Below are positions 25,601 through 40,600 of a DNA stretch of 64,000 bases, in pieces. The DNA comes from Pithys albifrons albifrons. Lineage: Eukaryota; Chordata; Aves; Passeriformes; Thamnophilidae. Numbering within the stretch: position 1 is the first letter of the stretch; each line of letters starts with the position of its first letter. The translations under genes were made by a program, and so were the position numbers. The DNA is taken from contig NC_092461.1 in NCBI RefSeq assembly GCF_047495875.1, positions 91,828,431 to 91,892,430 of the forward strand, written 5' to 3'. The notes beneath the pieces are model-generated. The model was not told where the DNA came from, made no database searches, and worked only from the letters and a program-made list of their open reading frames with translations.

Positions 25601-28600
25601 CTGTACTACTGTCCAGGAGAGACAAAGCAAAACAAATTAGAAAGTTTAGCTGCTCACACAGGCCAAATGACTGAAGGCAGGAAATGAAAAAATGTGTGCC
25701 AGTGGTGGTACCAAACAACCACCCTGCTCAAAATCCTTCTCAGTAGACAGCAGCAGACATTCAGTGCATGTCTCGGGCTATCACTGGTTTCAGTACATTA
25801 TCACTTAAACATTATGAATTAGAAAACATCAACTGTTCTGCTTCCTTGAACCAAAAAGACTGCTACAAAAAACATACAGCTGAAACATTTTTTCCCTGTT
25901 TCTGAATTCATGACCATGATTTCATAAATACTGTCAAACTGTCATGTCATTAAAACATGATTTCACACCTTAAAGTGGTTTCTAATGAGCTAAACAATAA
26001 AAAAATACTTGAGTCAGAAAGATGATTAATGCACCTGTTTTAAATAAAATCTGGTGGCTCAAATACCTTTCAAACTAACAATAAAATTAAGCTTTCAGGT
26101 TTTACAGTCTTAGACACAGGTACAGAATTCACAGTGAAGTTTCTAACACCAGTAAATTCTGATTAACTGAGCATCAGAAGTTATCCTGAGTAATCACCAA
26201 TGCCAACTTAATATTACTTCCAAGTTGAAATCTTATTTAATGCAAGTACTTCTAATTAACAGTGGCATTTACTCTCCAAAAAACCTCTTTATATTAGTAT
26301 TTTTGCAATTAATTTGCTTTTGAAAGCCAAAACATATTGCTGGTCCTCATCTTATTAAGTGTTTAAGAATTTCCACCAAAGCTTCCACCAATTTTTCCCA
26401 TAAGTATCACTTTGCATACTACCTATCTGAACATTCAACTTTTAAAGCAGCTTCCTTCAAAATATTATCTGATGGCTGTAGAAAAATGTTGGCTGTTTGA
26501 CAGCTATTATGTTTTTCATTCTTTTTTCAACTCAAATCACAACAGGATTTAGGCATCTGTGGAAAAGGGATGGAGAGCACTCTGAGATTTTATGCTGTCA
26601 TTTAGAATTAGTGTTGATGAATTACCTCTGTCACAGCCCAGTGGTGTAAAAACTGGTCCAGGTCAGTTAGGTAAAGACGGATAGGTGAAAGCTGTGTCTG
26701 GCTAATGTGTGGCTTTCCTCTAATGCCCTGGAGACTCGTCAGCTCCTCTCTGGAAAACCCTAGGGAAAGAGAAGCAGGAAAACAGTATCACAAAACAAGC
26801 CAAGTAGTGTTCTACTTCAACAGCATCACTGAAAAACACTGTCTTTTAAATTATCTCAGCATAACAATATTTGTATTGAAAGCTCTTGCTTGGTATTTTA
26901 AGTATATCAAAGTAAAAATTTTGGCTTCTGAAAGAAAACAGAAATAACTGAAAAATCAATGGCATACCCATTTAAACTGAAATGTAATATAAAAAAATAA
27001 CAAGAGACTCAAGTTATGCTTTTTTCAATATATGTATCTTAAAAAAACCACATGTATAATGCAAAATACTTTACATGTGTTCACAATAACTTAGTAACCT
27101 CAAGGTAAAAAATAATAAAATCATTTGGCTTATTACTTCTAGCCATGTATCAGATCTTTTAGTAAAACAGGATGACTGCTCCACAACAGCCACTTTGGTT
27201 TTTCTTCCATTTTCTCTGTTACTAGTACAGCATTCTTTTCACTGTTTTAGGAACCAAATGGTAATTCTTGAAAATGAAGTGGTTGAACATTATAAATAAC
27301 AGAGGTGATGAAGAAAAGCCACTTTATTTTTTACCACAGCACAAGTTACTGGAAATTATTTCTTAGTGATATTACACCTTTTTAACCACTGTTATTTCCC
27401 AAGGTTGCATCATCACAGAATACAACTATTTTTATAGCTGAGTAAGAATAGAGGAGCAGAATTAATTCTGCTCACATGCTGACCTTGGGCAGCTCACTTG
27501 GATTACGTTATTCTGATAAAATGTTTTCAATAGCATAAGTATGTTCACAGGAAATCCCAAAGGCATTCATTTATATTGTTAGGAGCCAATAAAAGGCATT
27601 TACTTCAAACTAGAAAAAAAAAATCTTGTTCATGTCATATGCTGAATTTAGGTTTTCCTTCTACTTTCCAAAGGAAGTTGCTTGAATGAAGAAAAGATAC
27701 CCAAATATTCAGCCCAAATGGAAGAGTGTGAATATAGGGTATCAAAAATCAAACCAAGAGAAAAAAGGACATCTCATACCAAAAACATGTAACAAGATTA
27801 ATTTCAGAAGTATTTACTACACCATTTATGCTGAATGAAATTCAGTAATTTACTATCAAAACAATTTCCATTTTGTTAATTCTGAATTATTGCATTCATA
27901 TGGATTACCTATAAGGGTTGAAAACAAGAAGCTGAAATAGTCCACATCATTCATTGAATTTTCCTGCACTTGGCACTTCCAGCCTGCAAAGGATGATCTA
28001 CACAAAACCAATAGCAGACAGTTTGTTAAAAACCATGTAATTAAGAATTCACAACCTACCTGCACAATACAATCAATTAGCATGCCTAAATTGTTAATTT
28101 TAGCATTCCTGTTTCTAACTGCTCTCGTTAGAATGGCATTTTAAATAGCTTCAAAACCAGAAGACAAGCAATACTGAACTTTGTACCCCTGCATTGGCTT
28201 AGGTCGTTAAGATGATTAAATTAGAGATAGCAACTTTTCAGAAAGAGTGGTATAACCTTTAATACAGTGACAACAGCCAATACACTGTAAATTAAAGTAG
28301 TTTTATTTCACTTACTTGGTAAAAGTCATTATATTACAAAAACTGGGCTGTATTTTTCATTATATTCACTACTTTTAATGCAGCTCTTTACATAAACAAC
28401 AGACCCATAAAAGCAGCCTCACCATCTATTTCACAATTAGCTGAAGGTACTAAACACACAAGTTAAAAACTTGGCTGGAGATTCAGAACACAGAAAGGAG
28501 CAATATGCAAAACCAGGAGCAAACCCCTTATCAGAGCTGCCTGACACTTCCCTGCCTGTGGTCAGTCTGGAACAAGCAGAGCACCAGCCTATACTTGTGT

Positions 28601-31600
28601 GTCTCAAATTAGAAGCTTGTGGAAACTTGGAGCAGACACCACTGACCACCCAATGGCAGAGTCTTGCCTATGTTATCAGTGCTGAACCATGGAAGAGCCG
28701 GGATCTGGGAACAAGCACACCTCACACATTGCTTTCTTCAAAAGGCTGCATCTCAGACATACATCCTATTATGCGAAAAATGCATATTATTCAAATTGAC
28801 TTGTATGCTGCTTTTGGCACTGCAGACTATGGATCTTCACTGTAAAAGATTGCTGCTTTCTCCTCTTACAATCTTGTGAAATTTCAGGGCTTCTGAATGC
28901 AATTTTCCAAGCCAACTATCTGCCTCAGATCATTTTTTCCCCCTTAAATTCTCTCTGCTAACAGCCAAAATGGCTTAGCTCATGGGTAACAAAATTCTGG
29001 AAAGCTTGTTTTGCAGAATTTTTTTACAGCTCCATACTTTGGGAGCAAAAATAAAAAATTTGGAATACCTTTGTGCCAGGCATATACATTTTGCCACCCA
29101 TGAAAATCCATCCACAATATCTCAGCATCCACAAAAATGACAGCTAGAATATGCACGTCTGGAGTTACTTGGGAGGGAAAAAGAAAGTTCAGAATTTCTT
29201 TAAAGAAAAAATTGAGGATTCCATCAGACTACCATGTAGGATAGTTAATTCTAGAGAAAAAAGCATTCACAGCTAGGTGAGAAAGCACAAAGTAAGGCTC
29301 TATCAAACAAAGCTCCCACTTCTCATTGTACCCTTGATGTCTGGATGTCAGGATTTGCTGTGTTTCGGGTGACACACTGAGGACCCCAGAGGAGGACCAA
29401 AGGCCTCAGGAACTAGAAGGGACCATGCAGAGCTGCCTGCAAAGTCACTATTTCCTTTTCTTAAACTGCATTCATTCAGAAGGCTGCCACTTGGTTGCCT
29501 ACACTGCTTCTCCCTAGTCAAACCCCTTGTCCGTGGCCAGCAGACTTCTTCCAGGAGAATCTTTCCTGTCCTTCCAAGGAGGTCCCAGTCCCATTCATTG
29601 CAGCATCAGAGATCTCACACGTACTCAACTAAATCAGCAAGAGCTCCTCCCATTTGTTTCCCTACAGAAGGTATTCACACAAGAAGTAGATCCACAGATG
29701 AGAGAGAATGAAGCCCATGTCCTGTTCAGCACAGCAGAAGAAACTGCCTGAATCCAATGCAGAGGGATCATGAGTCAGAAATGAGGCCACTCATCATACC
29801 AAAAATAAGCACTGGGGAGCATGAGGAGAGATTAAAGAGAATTCAGGACTTACTGGACACAGAAATTCAAACTGTGATGCAACCACTGAGCAAAATGGTG
29901 GGAATGCAGAAGGTTGGAGGAGATGTCATATGACAAGCTGCAAAGGGAATTGGGGAAATGTGAAAACAAAAAAAAATCTTGGACAGAAAGAGAGACAACA
30001 TGGAAAGAAACTGTGATAAACCTGAATTCAGGGAGTAGGGACTTACATGGTCAATCTACTCAGCCTCTGGTTTAAAATAATAAGATAAAAAATATTTTTC
30101 TATTGCAACAGTGAGCAGATGCACTGAATTCCTCCTAAAGGATGAGTGGATGCAAGAATTTTACATGAACTCCAGAAGAGATTGAACAAAGACTCACTGC
30201 AAGATAGCAAACACAAACTGAAACTGGTTCAGGAAATCCCTGGACAGGAAAAATTATTCTGAAGCTTATTGCTGAAGATCTGGAAATCAAGCACTTCATC
30301 AGTTTTGTTTCCCTACCCACATTTGACTACCTGCACACTTGAAAACAACATAAGCATGTTAAGCCTCCTAAGAGCATGTCAGGCTAAGTGCCACTGTTGT
30401 AGGTGTAAAGAGGAAGCAGAGACAATCCCTGCAGTTCTGCCCCGGGAACACGGAGGCAGCATAAGGCGCAAACCCTTGACAGAGACGGTAAATGGTTTAA
30501 AGACTCAGCTACAAGCAGAGTTACACCGAATTACACACAAAACCAAGACCCCAAATTTCAACTGCAGTTTACTTTTTTAGAAAGTTAAAGTTATTACGGG
30601 CATAGAAGAAACCTCAAAGTTAAAAGAGCATTAAGGTTAAAATAATCTAGCATTAAATTTAGAAAGTGACACAGAAGGTTGCCTAAAATCTTCAGCTTGG
30701 CCTCTCTGTGCACACACCTTAGAGTATGATAATACTGTGTCACATTTTCCCTAAAAAAATACATCTATGCCTCATTCAAAGCATGGATGAATGGACCAAT
30801 CAGGATTACGCAATCAAGGATAACAGTCTGATCTCTCCCTGCCTGATTTATTGCATCATCTGTAACGTGCACAGCGTATGAGGCATGAGATGGTTAAAAA
30901 CAGCAGAAGGAAGAATTAGCTCATGAGTTCAGGTGAACAAAGAGGTTTCGGCATTATACTGGATCAACCTCCCATCTGTACTGCAGAGGTTCTATGAGAT
31001 GCTAGAGAAATACTTTTTAAAATTGGAGAAGAGGAAGTGAGTGGTAAAACAGTTCTCCAGGTATCATCAGATTTTTATTTACTTTTAGAGTAGAATAACC
31101 TACATTATTCATAGTGGAGGCTTCTCTCATCCCTTATTTTATGCTGGTTATCCCTAGCCCTTCAACAGTTCAACAGTGAGTAAAAGACTAAAAGAGCCAC
31201 TAATAGCTGTGGAGTGATACAGCTTCAAGTACCTTTAAGAGCATCACACAGATCTATCTAATCTCTACTGCTCCACTTGCAACTACAGTGAATTTGTTTT
31301 CAACATGGAAAATGCTAAATATTCTGAAAAATCAGAATCCAAATGTTTCATGCTGAGTTCCTGAAGTTATCAGGTATTTCCATGTACTTTTGTCTACACC
31401 TTTTCCTTGCCTCAGTTTTTCACCTTTAAACTGGGAAGAAAGATCACCTCCCCATCTCCTGCAGCTGTGAAAATTACTTCAGCATAACAAAAAATAACAA
31501 TAGAGAAAATATGGAGCCTTCTACTGAAGAAAGGGCAAAGTGTAACATTAAGTAAACACTCCTTTGGTGCTCCATACAGAATGTAGGATGGAAAAATAAC

Positions 31601-34600
31601 ATGAAATCATGTCATTAAAGGCTACATGAGAATCTCAAAGATACAATAAATTAAGACCAAGATACTTTTAATACAAACAGAAGCAGAGCAGCATAGGAGA
31701 AGTTTGTTTAAATACAAGTCTAACCACTTGTCATCATCCCAACTGCCTCAGAACCCAAATGTCTATAATGCAGTTAAAACTGCTCAACTTTGAGGTTCGA
31801 ACTAAAGGAAATCAAAAATAAGATAAAGAACACAGAACAAGAGAGATTTCATTCTAGAACAGATATTGATGTACTACAAATACATTACAAATTATTTCCC
31901 AAATCTTAGTTTAATACATTAAGATTACCATGAATAATTAGGAACTGCATGCACTTTTCAAATGCATTTTCAAGATGCTTGTAAATTACACGTTAAGACA
32001 TTTGACTAAAGAAATTACCTGCTTTATATGTGGAAGAGAGCTAATAAGCATATCATAACTTCCCCTTTTTGAATAAATTATTACTGACAATGGGAACTTG
32101 TTATCAAATTGCATATGAGTGAGACCTCTCCAGTCAAACTAGTCCAAACCCACATTAACTATGATGAATTACATGTTGTAATTTCCACAAGGTCACCTGC
32201 TCCCCATGAGAACCTCTACAGTGAGATTCTGAATTGCACCTTTAGGTAACCTGCTCTGTACAAAGAATGGTTTTAAAAGAAAAGCTGAATCTAATTAACT
32301 TAAAAATAACTGCTCCTCTTGCCATTAGCATAGCAAATATTTCTCAGTCACACCAAGTGTGCAGTGCATTCCTTTTATCACTTACTGCAAGCTTTAACTC
32401 CAGATGGACCTCACTACTTTTGTTCACACTTATTTTTGAGTTGGCTACATCACACAGCTGCAAAATAAAAACAGCCAGTTTGTGTACAAGTGGTTATTTC
32501 TCAACCACGGACTATTATTTCTGTACTTCCTGACCTAAACTAGCTGCCAAATGACTTATGGTTTGGCTTCAAGGTGTTGGGTTTGGCTTATGTGGTCATA
32601 AGGAGTCTTTGGGTAATTTAGAGGTCTCCAGCACAATAATTCTGAAGAACCATGCTGCAGTCACTTTAGAAATTATCCTTCCACTTGTCCTCCTGCAAAA
32701 CACCACTGCTCAAACTCCAGCTCAGACAGCAATGCACCTTTCAAGCACTTGCTAAGCAAGTTCTGCTTAGGATTAGGCTGGGGTTTCATCTTTTTGTTTG
32801 TTTGTGGGTTTTTTGTTTGACAGTAAAAGTGAAATAAATGTGATTAATCTCAAGCCTGTGAGGTTCAGTCTTCAAATATTTTTAAAGTAAAACATGAAAA
32901 AGCAAATGCAAGATTTACAGTTCTGAGGCATTGACACTTATCCCCCCTTTGTTTTTAAAGAAGAGGGTTATAAAACTCAAGAAGTGCAAGGTCAAGGCTC
33001 TGGGTTTTCTGTTGAAGGAAACTAAAATCCAATTCTTTCACCTTCCAGGAAAATGTTCCCACCACCATAAGTGAGAATATGTAGTGCAGGGTGTTGTTGA
33101 AGCTTTACAGAATTATTTACATACTGGCAATACAATAGCCTGAGAAGCCTAACTCATACTACGATAAGTGATCCCATTTTAAATTTAGTGTATCAACTAC
33201 TGATCAAAGAGTTAAACCAAGGCCTCTCACAATTGTTTCTTTAATTCTAGATTATAAAATCATTCTAAAAAGGAGTTTCCCCTCTATTTCTTCCACTGAT
33301 ACCTGCACAGCCAGCATCTGATTCACTCATTTCCTGAAAAAAAGCTAACTTCATTTGAGCTAACTTCAACTCTGTGAAAATTAAATGAAATTATTAAGTA
33401 CACCTACTCAAAATAGTTCAATGACTAAGTCACTCTGTTAGGAAATAGGAAATCAATCTCCCCTTTAAGATGAAGATATTGAGTAGAGATTTTCTGCAAC
33501 CTTGACAAGTGCTTTAACCACCGAGATACTATTATTAATTTATTATTAAACTGTCTTTCAAACACATCAGGAGCAGAAAACTTCTCAAGATTCTCTACAC
33601 CCAGCAGACAACCCTGCACAAGAGTGACATTCAATAAAGGTAAGGCTACAGGACAGAAGCTACAGGAACTCTGCTCATCTCTGATCACAAGAGAACAAAC
33701 AAACTGTGCTGGTTCCCACCCCAGAATGACTCTCTAAGAATACCTGTTGCAACTTCAAGCAGCTGCACAACATACTATGGAACACAACAAACGGGAGGGA
33801 ATTACCAGGATGTGGCACTCATCATGCAAAGAGAAGCTCCAAGGGAAAGCAAGGATGAACTGAACCAGCAGCTGTGAGCTGTGATAACCGAGAACTTCCC
33901 TGACACCTACAAGGCTGTGGAGTAACAAATGCGATGACCTTTTTGGTGAGTTTTCATTGGTTTTAGGTTTGCTTTTGTTGTTGGTCAGTTGGTTTGCTTT
34001 TAGTAACAGGTTCCAGGTAACTAAGGCCTGTAACTTCAATGCCTGCCCTAAGCAAATGTCCACTAGCAATGATGACAGAAGTCCACAGACCTTCGCATTA
34101 TTTAGTGTATCAAAGTACTTAGTATAGCAACGTGCAGCTAATCAAGGCTACCCGGTCATTTGTTTGTTTCCTTACAAAGCAGTTTGGTCAGTTTATCTGC
34201 CTAACAGTGAAGATGACACGACACCACCTTCCACATTCTGCTGTTCTGCAGCTCATCAAGGTACAGCCGAGCAGCTTTTTGTGCCTATCCAGGAGATTAG
34301 TTAAGGTCTTTGAAATATGTGAAGCCGAGTCCAAAGGAGGGCAATGAAGATGAAGGGCCTTGAGGGGAAGCTGTATGAGGAGTAGCTGAGGGCACTTGGT
34401 GTGTTCAGCCTGGAGGAGACTGAGGGGAGACCTCACTGCAGTTACAACTTCCTTGTGAGGGGAAGAGCAGGAGCAGGCACCAATCTCTTCTCTGTGGTGA
34501 CCAGTGACAGGACCTGAGGGAATGAACTGCAGTTGTGTCAGGAATGGGATATTAGAAAAAGGTTCTTCATCAAGAGGGAGGCTGGGCACTGGAACCCAGG

Positions 34601-37600
34601 GAAGTGGTCACAGCACCCAGACTGACAGAGTTCAAGAAGGGTTTGGACAGTGCTCTCAGGCACAGGGTGTGGCTCTTAGGGATGGTCCTGTGCAGGGTCA
34701 GGAGCTGGACTTGATGACCTTTGTGGGTCCTTTCCAACTTGGCATATTCTGTGATAGTCACACTGCAATGCAACCAAGGATCAGAAAGAAGTTGTTTCCA
34801 TTGCATGAGAAACAAGGCTAAGTTTTCCTTCACAACCCAGGACCACAGACATGGAGGACAACATCCCTTTATCACTTGTGAATCTTTCAGTGTGATCAAC
34901 CAGACACTGTGCTGACAGAGTCATTACTGATCCACAGTCAGGTGTAGAGGAAAGACTTACTTCTTTCTTCCAGCTTCCTATTTTTATGACCTGTGCCACC
35001 CATGACCTCTCAACACAGCAACTCAAACATCAGCTCAGAGTTTAGCTATCCAGCCAAAACTGTTCAGCTGCTGATCAGTACTAATCAGGAGCAGGAGAAT
35101 TCCACAGAGATAGTGCAGCATCCTTCTCTAGGCGCAGGAGGACTCCATCCAAATTCTTCAGCACCCTGCTGAGGGATCACTGTCTGAACCCAGAAACACT
35201 CTGCTGAACCACACTGTACAGGACAACACTGTACAGGTGTGCCTTCTACCCAGAGTTCTCACAGGACTGTTAGGAATGCTTCATCTTTTGCAGACACCCA
35301 TCTGCATAACTGGTAGCAGCAAAGTCTGACAGCCACTTGAAACAGTGCTTATATGTAAAAACACCTGTCAAATATGAGGTAATGGGTTACTCATGGAATT
35401 AGCATGGAAAGTATGTTACAATGCATCTCAAACACTCCCATGCTCGTTCTTAAGAACTGTGCAGGTATAAAAAACAATATACACTGAAAGGAGCAAAACC
35501 ACATGCAAGTACCACTGGAACTGTTGTACCTTTATGGAAGAAAAACACCACATTTCCCCCACTGTAGGCAAGAACTCGCACTACTGTAAAACATGTTCCT
35601 TTAAAACATTAAAAAGCCCTGTGCCAATATTTATCTCAGCTTTAGCATCATTTATTCCTGTTCAGCTTCAACAGAAAATAATTTATGTCAAATTGAAATG
35701 CAACTGCAATAAAGTATAAACTCAGGTCCCTTCATCAACTCAATCAAATCAGTTTTGTGTTTTACTGCTAATGAGGATCACCATTCTCAGTTTTCGTATC
35801 AGTTCTTGAAAAGACAGGAAACCATGACTGTCACAGATGCTGAAATTGCTAACAAAACAAAACAAACAAACCCCCCGTCTGCAAAAAAAACCCAAAAAAC
35901 ATGGAACCAAACAATCCACAAAAAAACCCAAACAAACAAACAAAAATGAAAGAAAAACTGAAACTCTGAATACTTCTCCAACCGTGTACCCATCTCATCA
36001 TTTGGACCAAATTAGCTCCAGGCAGCACAGGTTCTGAACACAAACTCAGAGCATGTAAAGAGTTTTTATCTTCTTTTTCCTCTAACAGGTTATCACATGT
36101 AGGCATTAGTTTGATAGTGTGAGTTTTTTGGTTTAACTCTCATTATCTCTTTGCAAGGATCAAATGTTTCCATTTAAAAATGTGGCAAAATACAACAAAC
36201 ATCTGCAAGGAATTACTAGGGATTTGAGGAAAAATATGACGCCTATTTTAAGAAAACAAAAATTTGAGCTATGCATTGTTAAAAGTAAGCCTGACAGCTA
36301 CTCATTTGCTGCATGGCTGCAGAGGTTGTGTGAAGAACACGGTTCACACATTGTAAATGAGAGCACAAATCAGAAGAAACATTCTCTAATGAGCAAATGG
36401 TGCAATTGTAGTGTAGGAACATAATTCTTTTTCCTTTGATGAGGAGTATCACACTACAACCGCCCGGGGGAAAACGTAGAGGGCTGTGTCCTTACACACA
36501 ATCTTCAGACTCTCCCTCTCACAAGTACTCAACCTTTACATAACAGCGAGCAAAGAAAAGGAAATTTGCTGACCAGATGTGCATAAAGGAATACAGTAAC
36601 CCATAACCCACCCCACAATATGATTCTTAAGAACTTTTTCATGGTGCAGCAAGGAAAACAGATCATTTTTTTACTATTCATCCTCAGTGGTACACACAGA
36701 CAGGGAAGCACACTCTTATATTTTCTACAGTTCATTTGCATAAGAATGACTGTATTCAGTTGCTCCATCAGTGTTGCTAACCACAATAATGGGTTACAAT
36801 ACCCTCTCCAAGTCCTCTCCAGGTTGCAAATACTTTTGGGAAATATGCTGGTTTTATTGTCTACACTAACACATTCAGTAATTCTTTAATCAAGTAGCAT
36901 AGAGTTTTTGTTAGCTGCATTTTGCATTTTCACTGTCCCTTCTCATGCTACACTGGCAAATAAAGATAAAATAATTAGGATGGCTAAATACAGTAGAAGT
37001 AGTATTTACTAACAAAGGAAATACCTATAGAAAACTTTAAACTCTACTATGACCCTAAAACACCTCTAGGTAATATATCTGAAGACAGAATTTTACACCT
37101 CATACCAAACAAATGTTGAAGTCCACCCCAGTTCTTTCTAAGCACCAGATTCCTGTGGACAGCAGGAGCCAACAGGCATCCCTGGCTGCTTGATGAGACA
37201 CCATCTGAGCTCCCTCATTATTGTCTGGAAAGCAGCAGAATATTTTAAAGGCAGTACCTCTTCAGCAAAGAGCCCATTTACACTTGTCAGGCAGAACACC
37301 AGGTACCCCAGAGCTATCTCAAACTCGGGAAGCCCAAGAACTCCCACACAATTTATGCGAGTGAGCACTCAGCTTTTATTTATATGGTCCTCACCCTTCT
37401 TTTCTACAGCAACAGAAACAACTCTTGGCGAGACCCCAGCAGGGAAAGAGTCCCAAAAGAATAAGAAATGGCTGTTTGAAGCCATTGGAGATCTCATTTA
37501 TGGACACTACTTCAAGAGAGAAATGCCATAAATTAACTGCCATTGTTTTTTATCTAGACAGTGAAATATTACCCGTCCAATTCTTTATTACAGTGAAAAT

Positions 37601-40600
37601 AATTTCCAGACACATTGTTCCAATGGATAAAAAGTTGTAAAACCACCATAACTGTTATGCATAAGACACATAAATATATTGCATTTCAGTAATTACACTG
37701 AATGTTTTTTTTATTTGTACTTATAGACAAGTTAAGAGGAGACAGTGAACTTTTCCTGTAAAGTCAATAATCTGACTTCCTAGTTTATATTTCTGGTCAC
37801 ATCTCAATCTGCATTTCGTAATCCATTTTTAATAGCATAAAATACACAACAGTAAGTACTCAGATTACATATTAATCAGTTTACATATACCAGCTAATAC
37901 AAACAGCAAGAAGAAAAGAGTATCTGGCAGTTAATCACCACAAAGTCACTAAGTAGCAACCAAAAACACAGCCTGACAAATGCCTTTCTCTCCAACTGTT
38001 AACACTACAGACTTGGTATGTAAACAGACCTCCCCTTTGTCAAGTAAAGAGGCAATTACCATACACAAGAAGGTGCATTTACAACATTTAATAAATTTAC
38101 ATATTTGACAAAAATATTTCCGTCAAAGTCAGTCTTCCAAAAAGTGCTCAAAAAATAGGGATACGCCTCACTAGCTCTTTAAAGCCATTCTGAAGTAGCC
38201 CCTCTGCAATATTAATCTAGAAAGCCGGCATATAGAGATTAAACCAAAAATTTTTCCAGCTCTACCTACCATACCACTAGCTCATAATCTTAATCCTGAC
38301 CAGACCATCAATAATTTATAAATTCTTCACTTCCTGGAGAGAACTGTCAACCTGTCCATACCCAGAAGCCTCCAGGAACAACGAGAACACTACTGGCAAG
38401 ATGAAACTAAGACTGGAATGTCAAAACCAAGGTCTACTCATGACAAATATTATTTACATGTTCCAAATCAACATTTAAACCATTCATCTTTAACTAGAAG
38501 AGAACTACGCTTTGATTATTTACCAGTTAGTCCAATAAATCATGAATGAAAAACATAGAAGTTAATTCTGAAAATGTATCACACTGCATCAAGATAAATG
38601 GCTTGTCCCAATATATCACAGTAGCACCTAAAGATCACAGAAAAATCCATCCAGTAGATCTGATGCAAAAACTTTCCAAAATACTCCCTTGACCCTTCAA
38701 ATTTTTTCCATAAATTTAAGGTCATCAGAGGCTTAAATCAGAGGCCCACTCAGAGAACTTGTCTCCTTCCAAGAAGCTGCTCTCTCCCATTTTTCAGTCT
38801 GAAGTCAGAGACTGTTCACTCATGTTGCTCCACACCTTTCCTCACCTGTTTACATATGACTTCTACCCCCAAACCCTGGCACACTTCCACCTCTCAGACC
38901 TCTGCCTGCCTGGATTTATTGAAGTTACACACAACTCAGGTCCCACACAGTAGACCCAAGGCAGGCATTGGAGGAGAACAGTGGCAAAATTAAGCCATGA
39001 CAACACTTTCCGTCCTTCAGTTTAACCTGAAACTCAGCGACCCAAAAAGCAGCACTGGCACAGAGATCAATTAGTGTAAATCTGGCCATGTTCACCCCAG
39101 CATCCAGAATGGGGTGGCTGCATTTCACCTTTCTTTTTCAGAGCAGTCCTTGGCCTGTGCCAACTGGTAAAACTTCAGCAAATATAGACCAAAAGCATGA
39201 CAGAAACTACTCTAATAATTTAACAGTAGAGGTAACCAACCTCCCAGGCCCAGAAACCCTCCAGTTATGTGTGGAAACACTGTCAACATGATCTTAATTC
39301 TCAGCACACAGAGCCAACCATGACTCACCTAATGGGTCCTTGCAGACCACCTGGCTATTCATTTCACCTTTGCAAAAATAATAAGTAGAAACTATTATTC
39401 ACTTCTGATCAACAAAAAACTCTTAAAAGTTAACACACAATAATTATAACAAAGTTACCACGTGATATCATCACAGGGCTGTGGTTTGAGCCATGTGGAT
39501 CATTTACTATCAGTTTTGTAGCATACACACCTTAAAAAAAAAGGTACAAGTTCCTTTCCTTCAGTTTTAAGGACTGTTTCTGAAATGACTGCAAGTGTTA
39601 TTATCACCTATAGGTACTCTCAGCGAATCCACCTCACAGCTCCCGGCTGACAGATGCGCATGGGGTGCGTGTGTGCTCTCTCGGATGTGCGTGAGCACAT
39701 CCATCCTCTGCCACTCAAAATAACACGGGAATAAAGGCTGGAAAAGAAACTAAGAACAAGTACCAAGCCCTCCGACTCTCCCGAACGCCCCCTATTTAAA
39801 GCCTGACAGACAAGCAGGTGGCACAGGAGCACAGGAATTTACGGAGTGCCGTTCCCAGGGAGAGCAGGGTCGCTGCGGAAGGGGAACAGCGCCACCCACT
39901 GACGGCAGCGGGGCACGCAGCGCGGCACCTCCCGCCGGAATGACCGGGGCAGCTTCTCCACCCAACAGGCTTAATTTAAAAGCACACAAACTGTTCCACG
40001 AGCATTTCTGTGTTCTGTGGCACAGAAGTGGGGAGTTAAATACATTTTGTCATAGTACCATTCGTTTCACAAACTTGAAATTTTAAGTCCAAGCATCTCA
40101 AGAGCTGTAAAAGATGGCCAGTACTTACCGAGTCCCTCTACTACTCCCTTCAAGGCTTTACCCTCGGCCATCCATGTCCAACCTGATTACCCATTTTAAG
40201 TATCTCCAGTGACATATATTTATAACCCCTTCCCATATAACCTATTCCAGTATGTATCTCTGCTTTTATAAATTTTTGCTAGCTCTCAAACCAAATATTC
40301 TCCTGACATTCAAGGCCCGTTTTCTAATCCTGCTAAAACTGCATTCTCCCATTCCTTTTCAACAGCCTGTTACACACGCTGCTTCCACTCCTTCCCAGTT
40401 TTATTTGCCTAACAATACTAATTTGCTTGTCATTTCCCATTATCACAATTTACAGACTATCATTCTTTGCTCTTCTTTAAACTTGATCTTGTTTGTTGAT
40501 GGCATTATCTAAAAAAAACCCCACAAACTTGAATAAAACAGTTCAGCTTGGCCTTTCTAATAAGAGACAGACCATTAGTTCATTTACACTGTATGAAATA

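Larger units (their letters stand above)
15162..26625 (-). other. TEX10 intron 11 (11.5 kb)
   Basis: Contains the T-rich tract at 18.5 kb, the A-rich stretch at 20 kb, a hairpin at 19,817-19,840 and a degenerate CR1 at 24.7 kb. No coding exon recognised; the longest open frame (19,535-19,882, minus) has no similarity I know. Confidence 0.85.

Noticed and set aside
35749..36106. Several overlapping frames around 35.8-36.1 kb
   Set aside because: Produced by the CAAA-rich tract, giving repetitive Lys/Thr or Phe/Cys composition.
37138..37531. Overlapping frames on both strands near 37.2 kb
   Set aside because: No recognised protein similarity, no flanking splice sites of matching phase; intronic.
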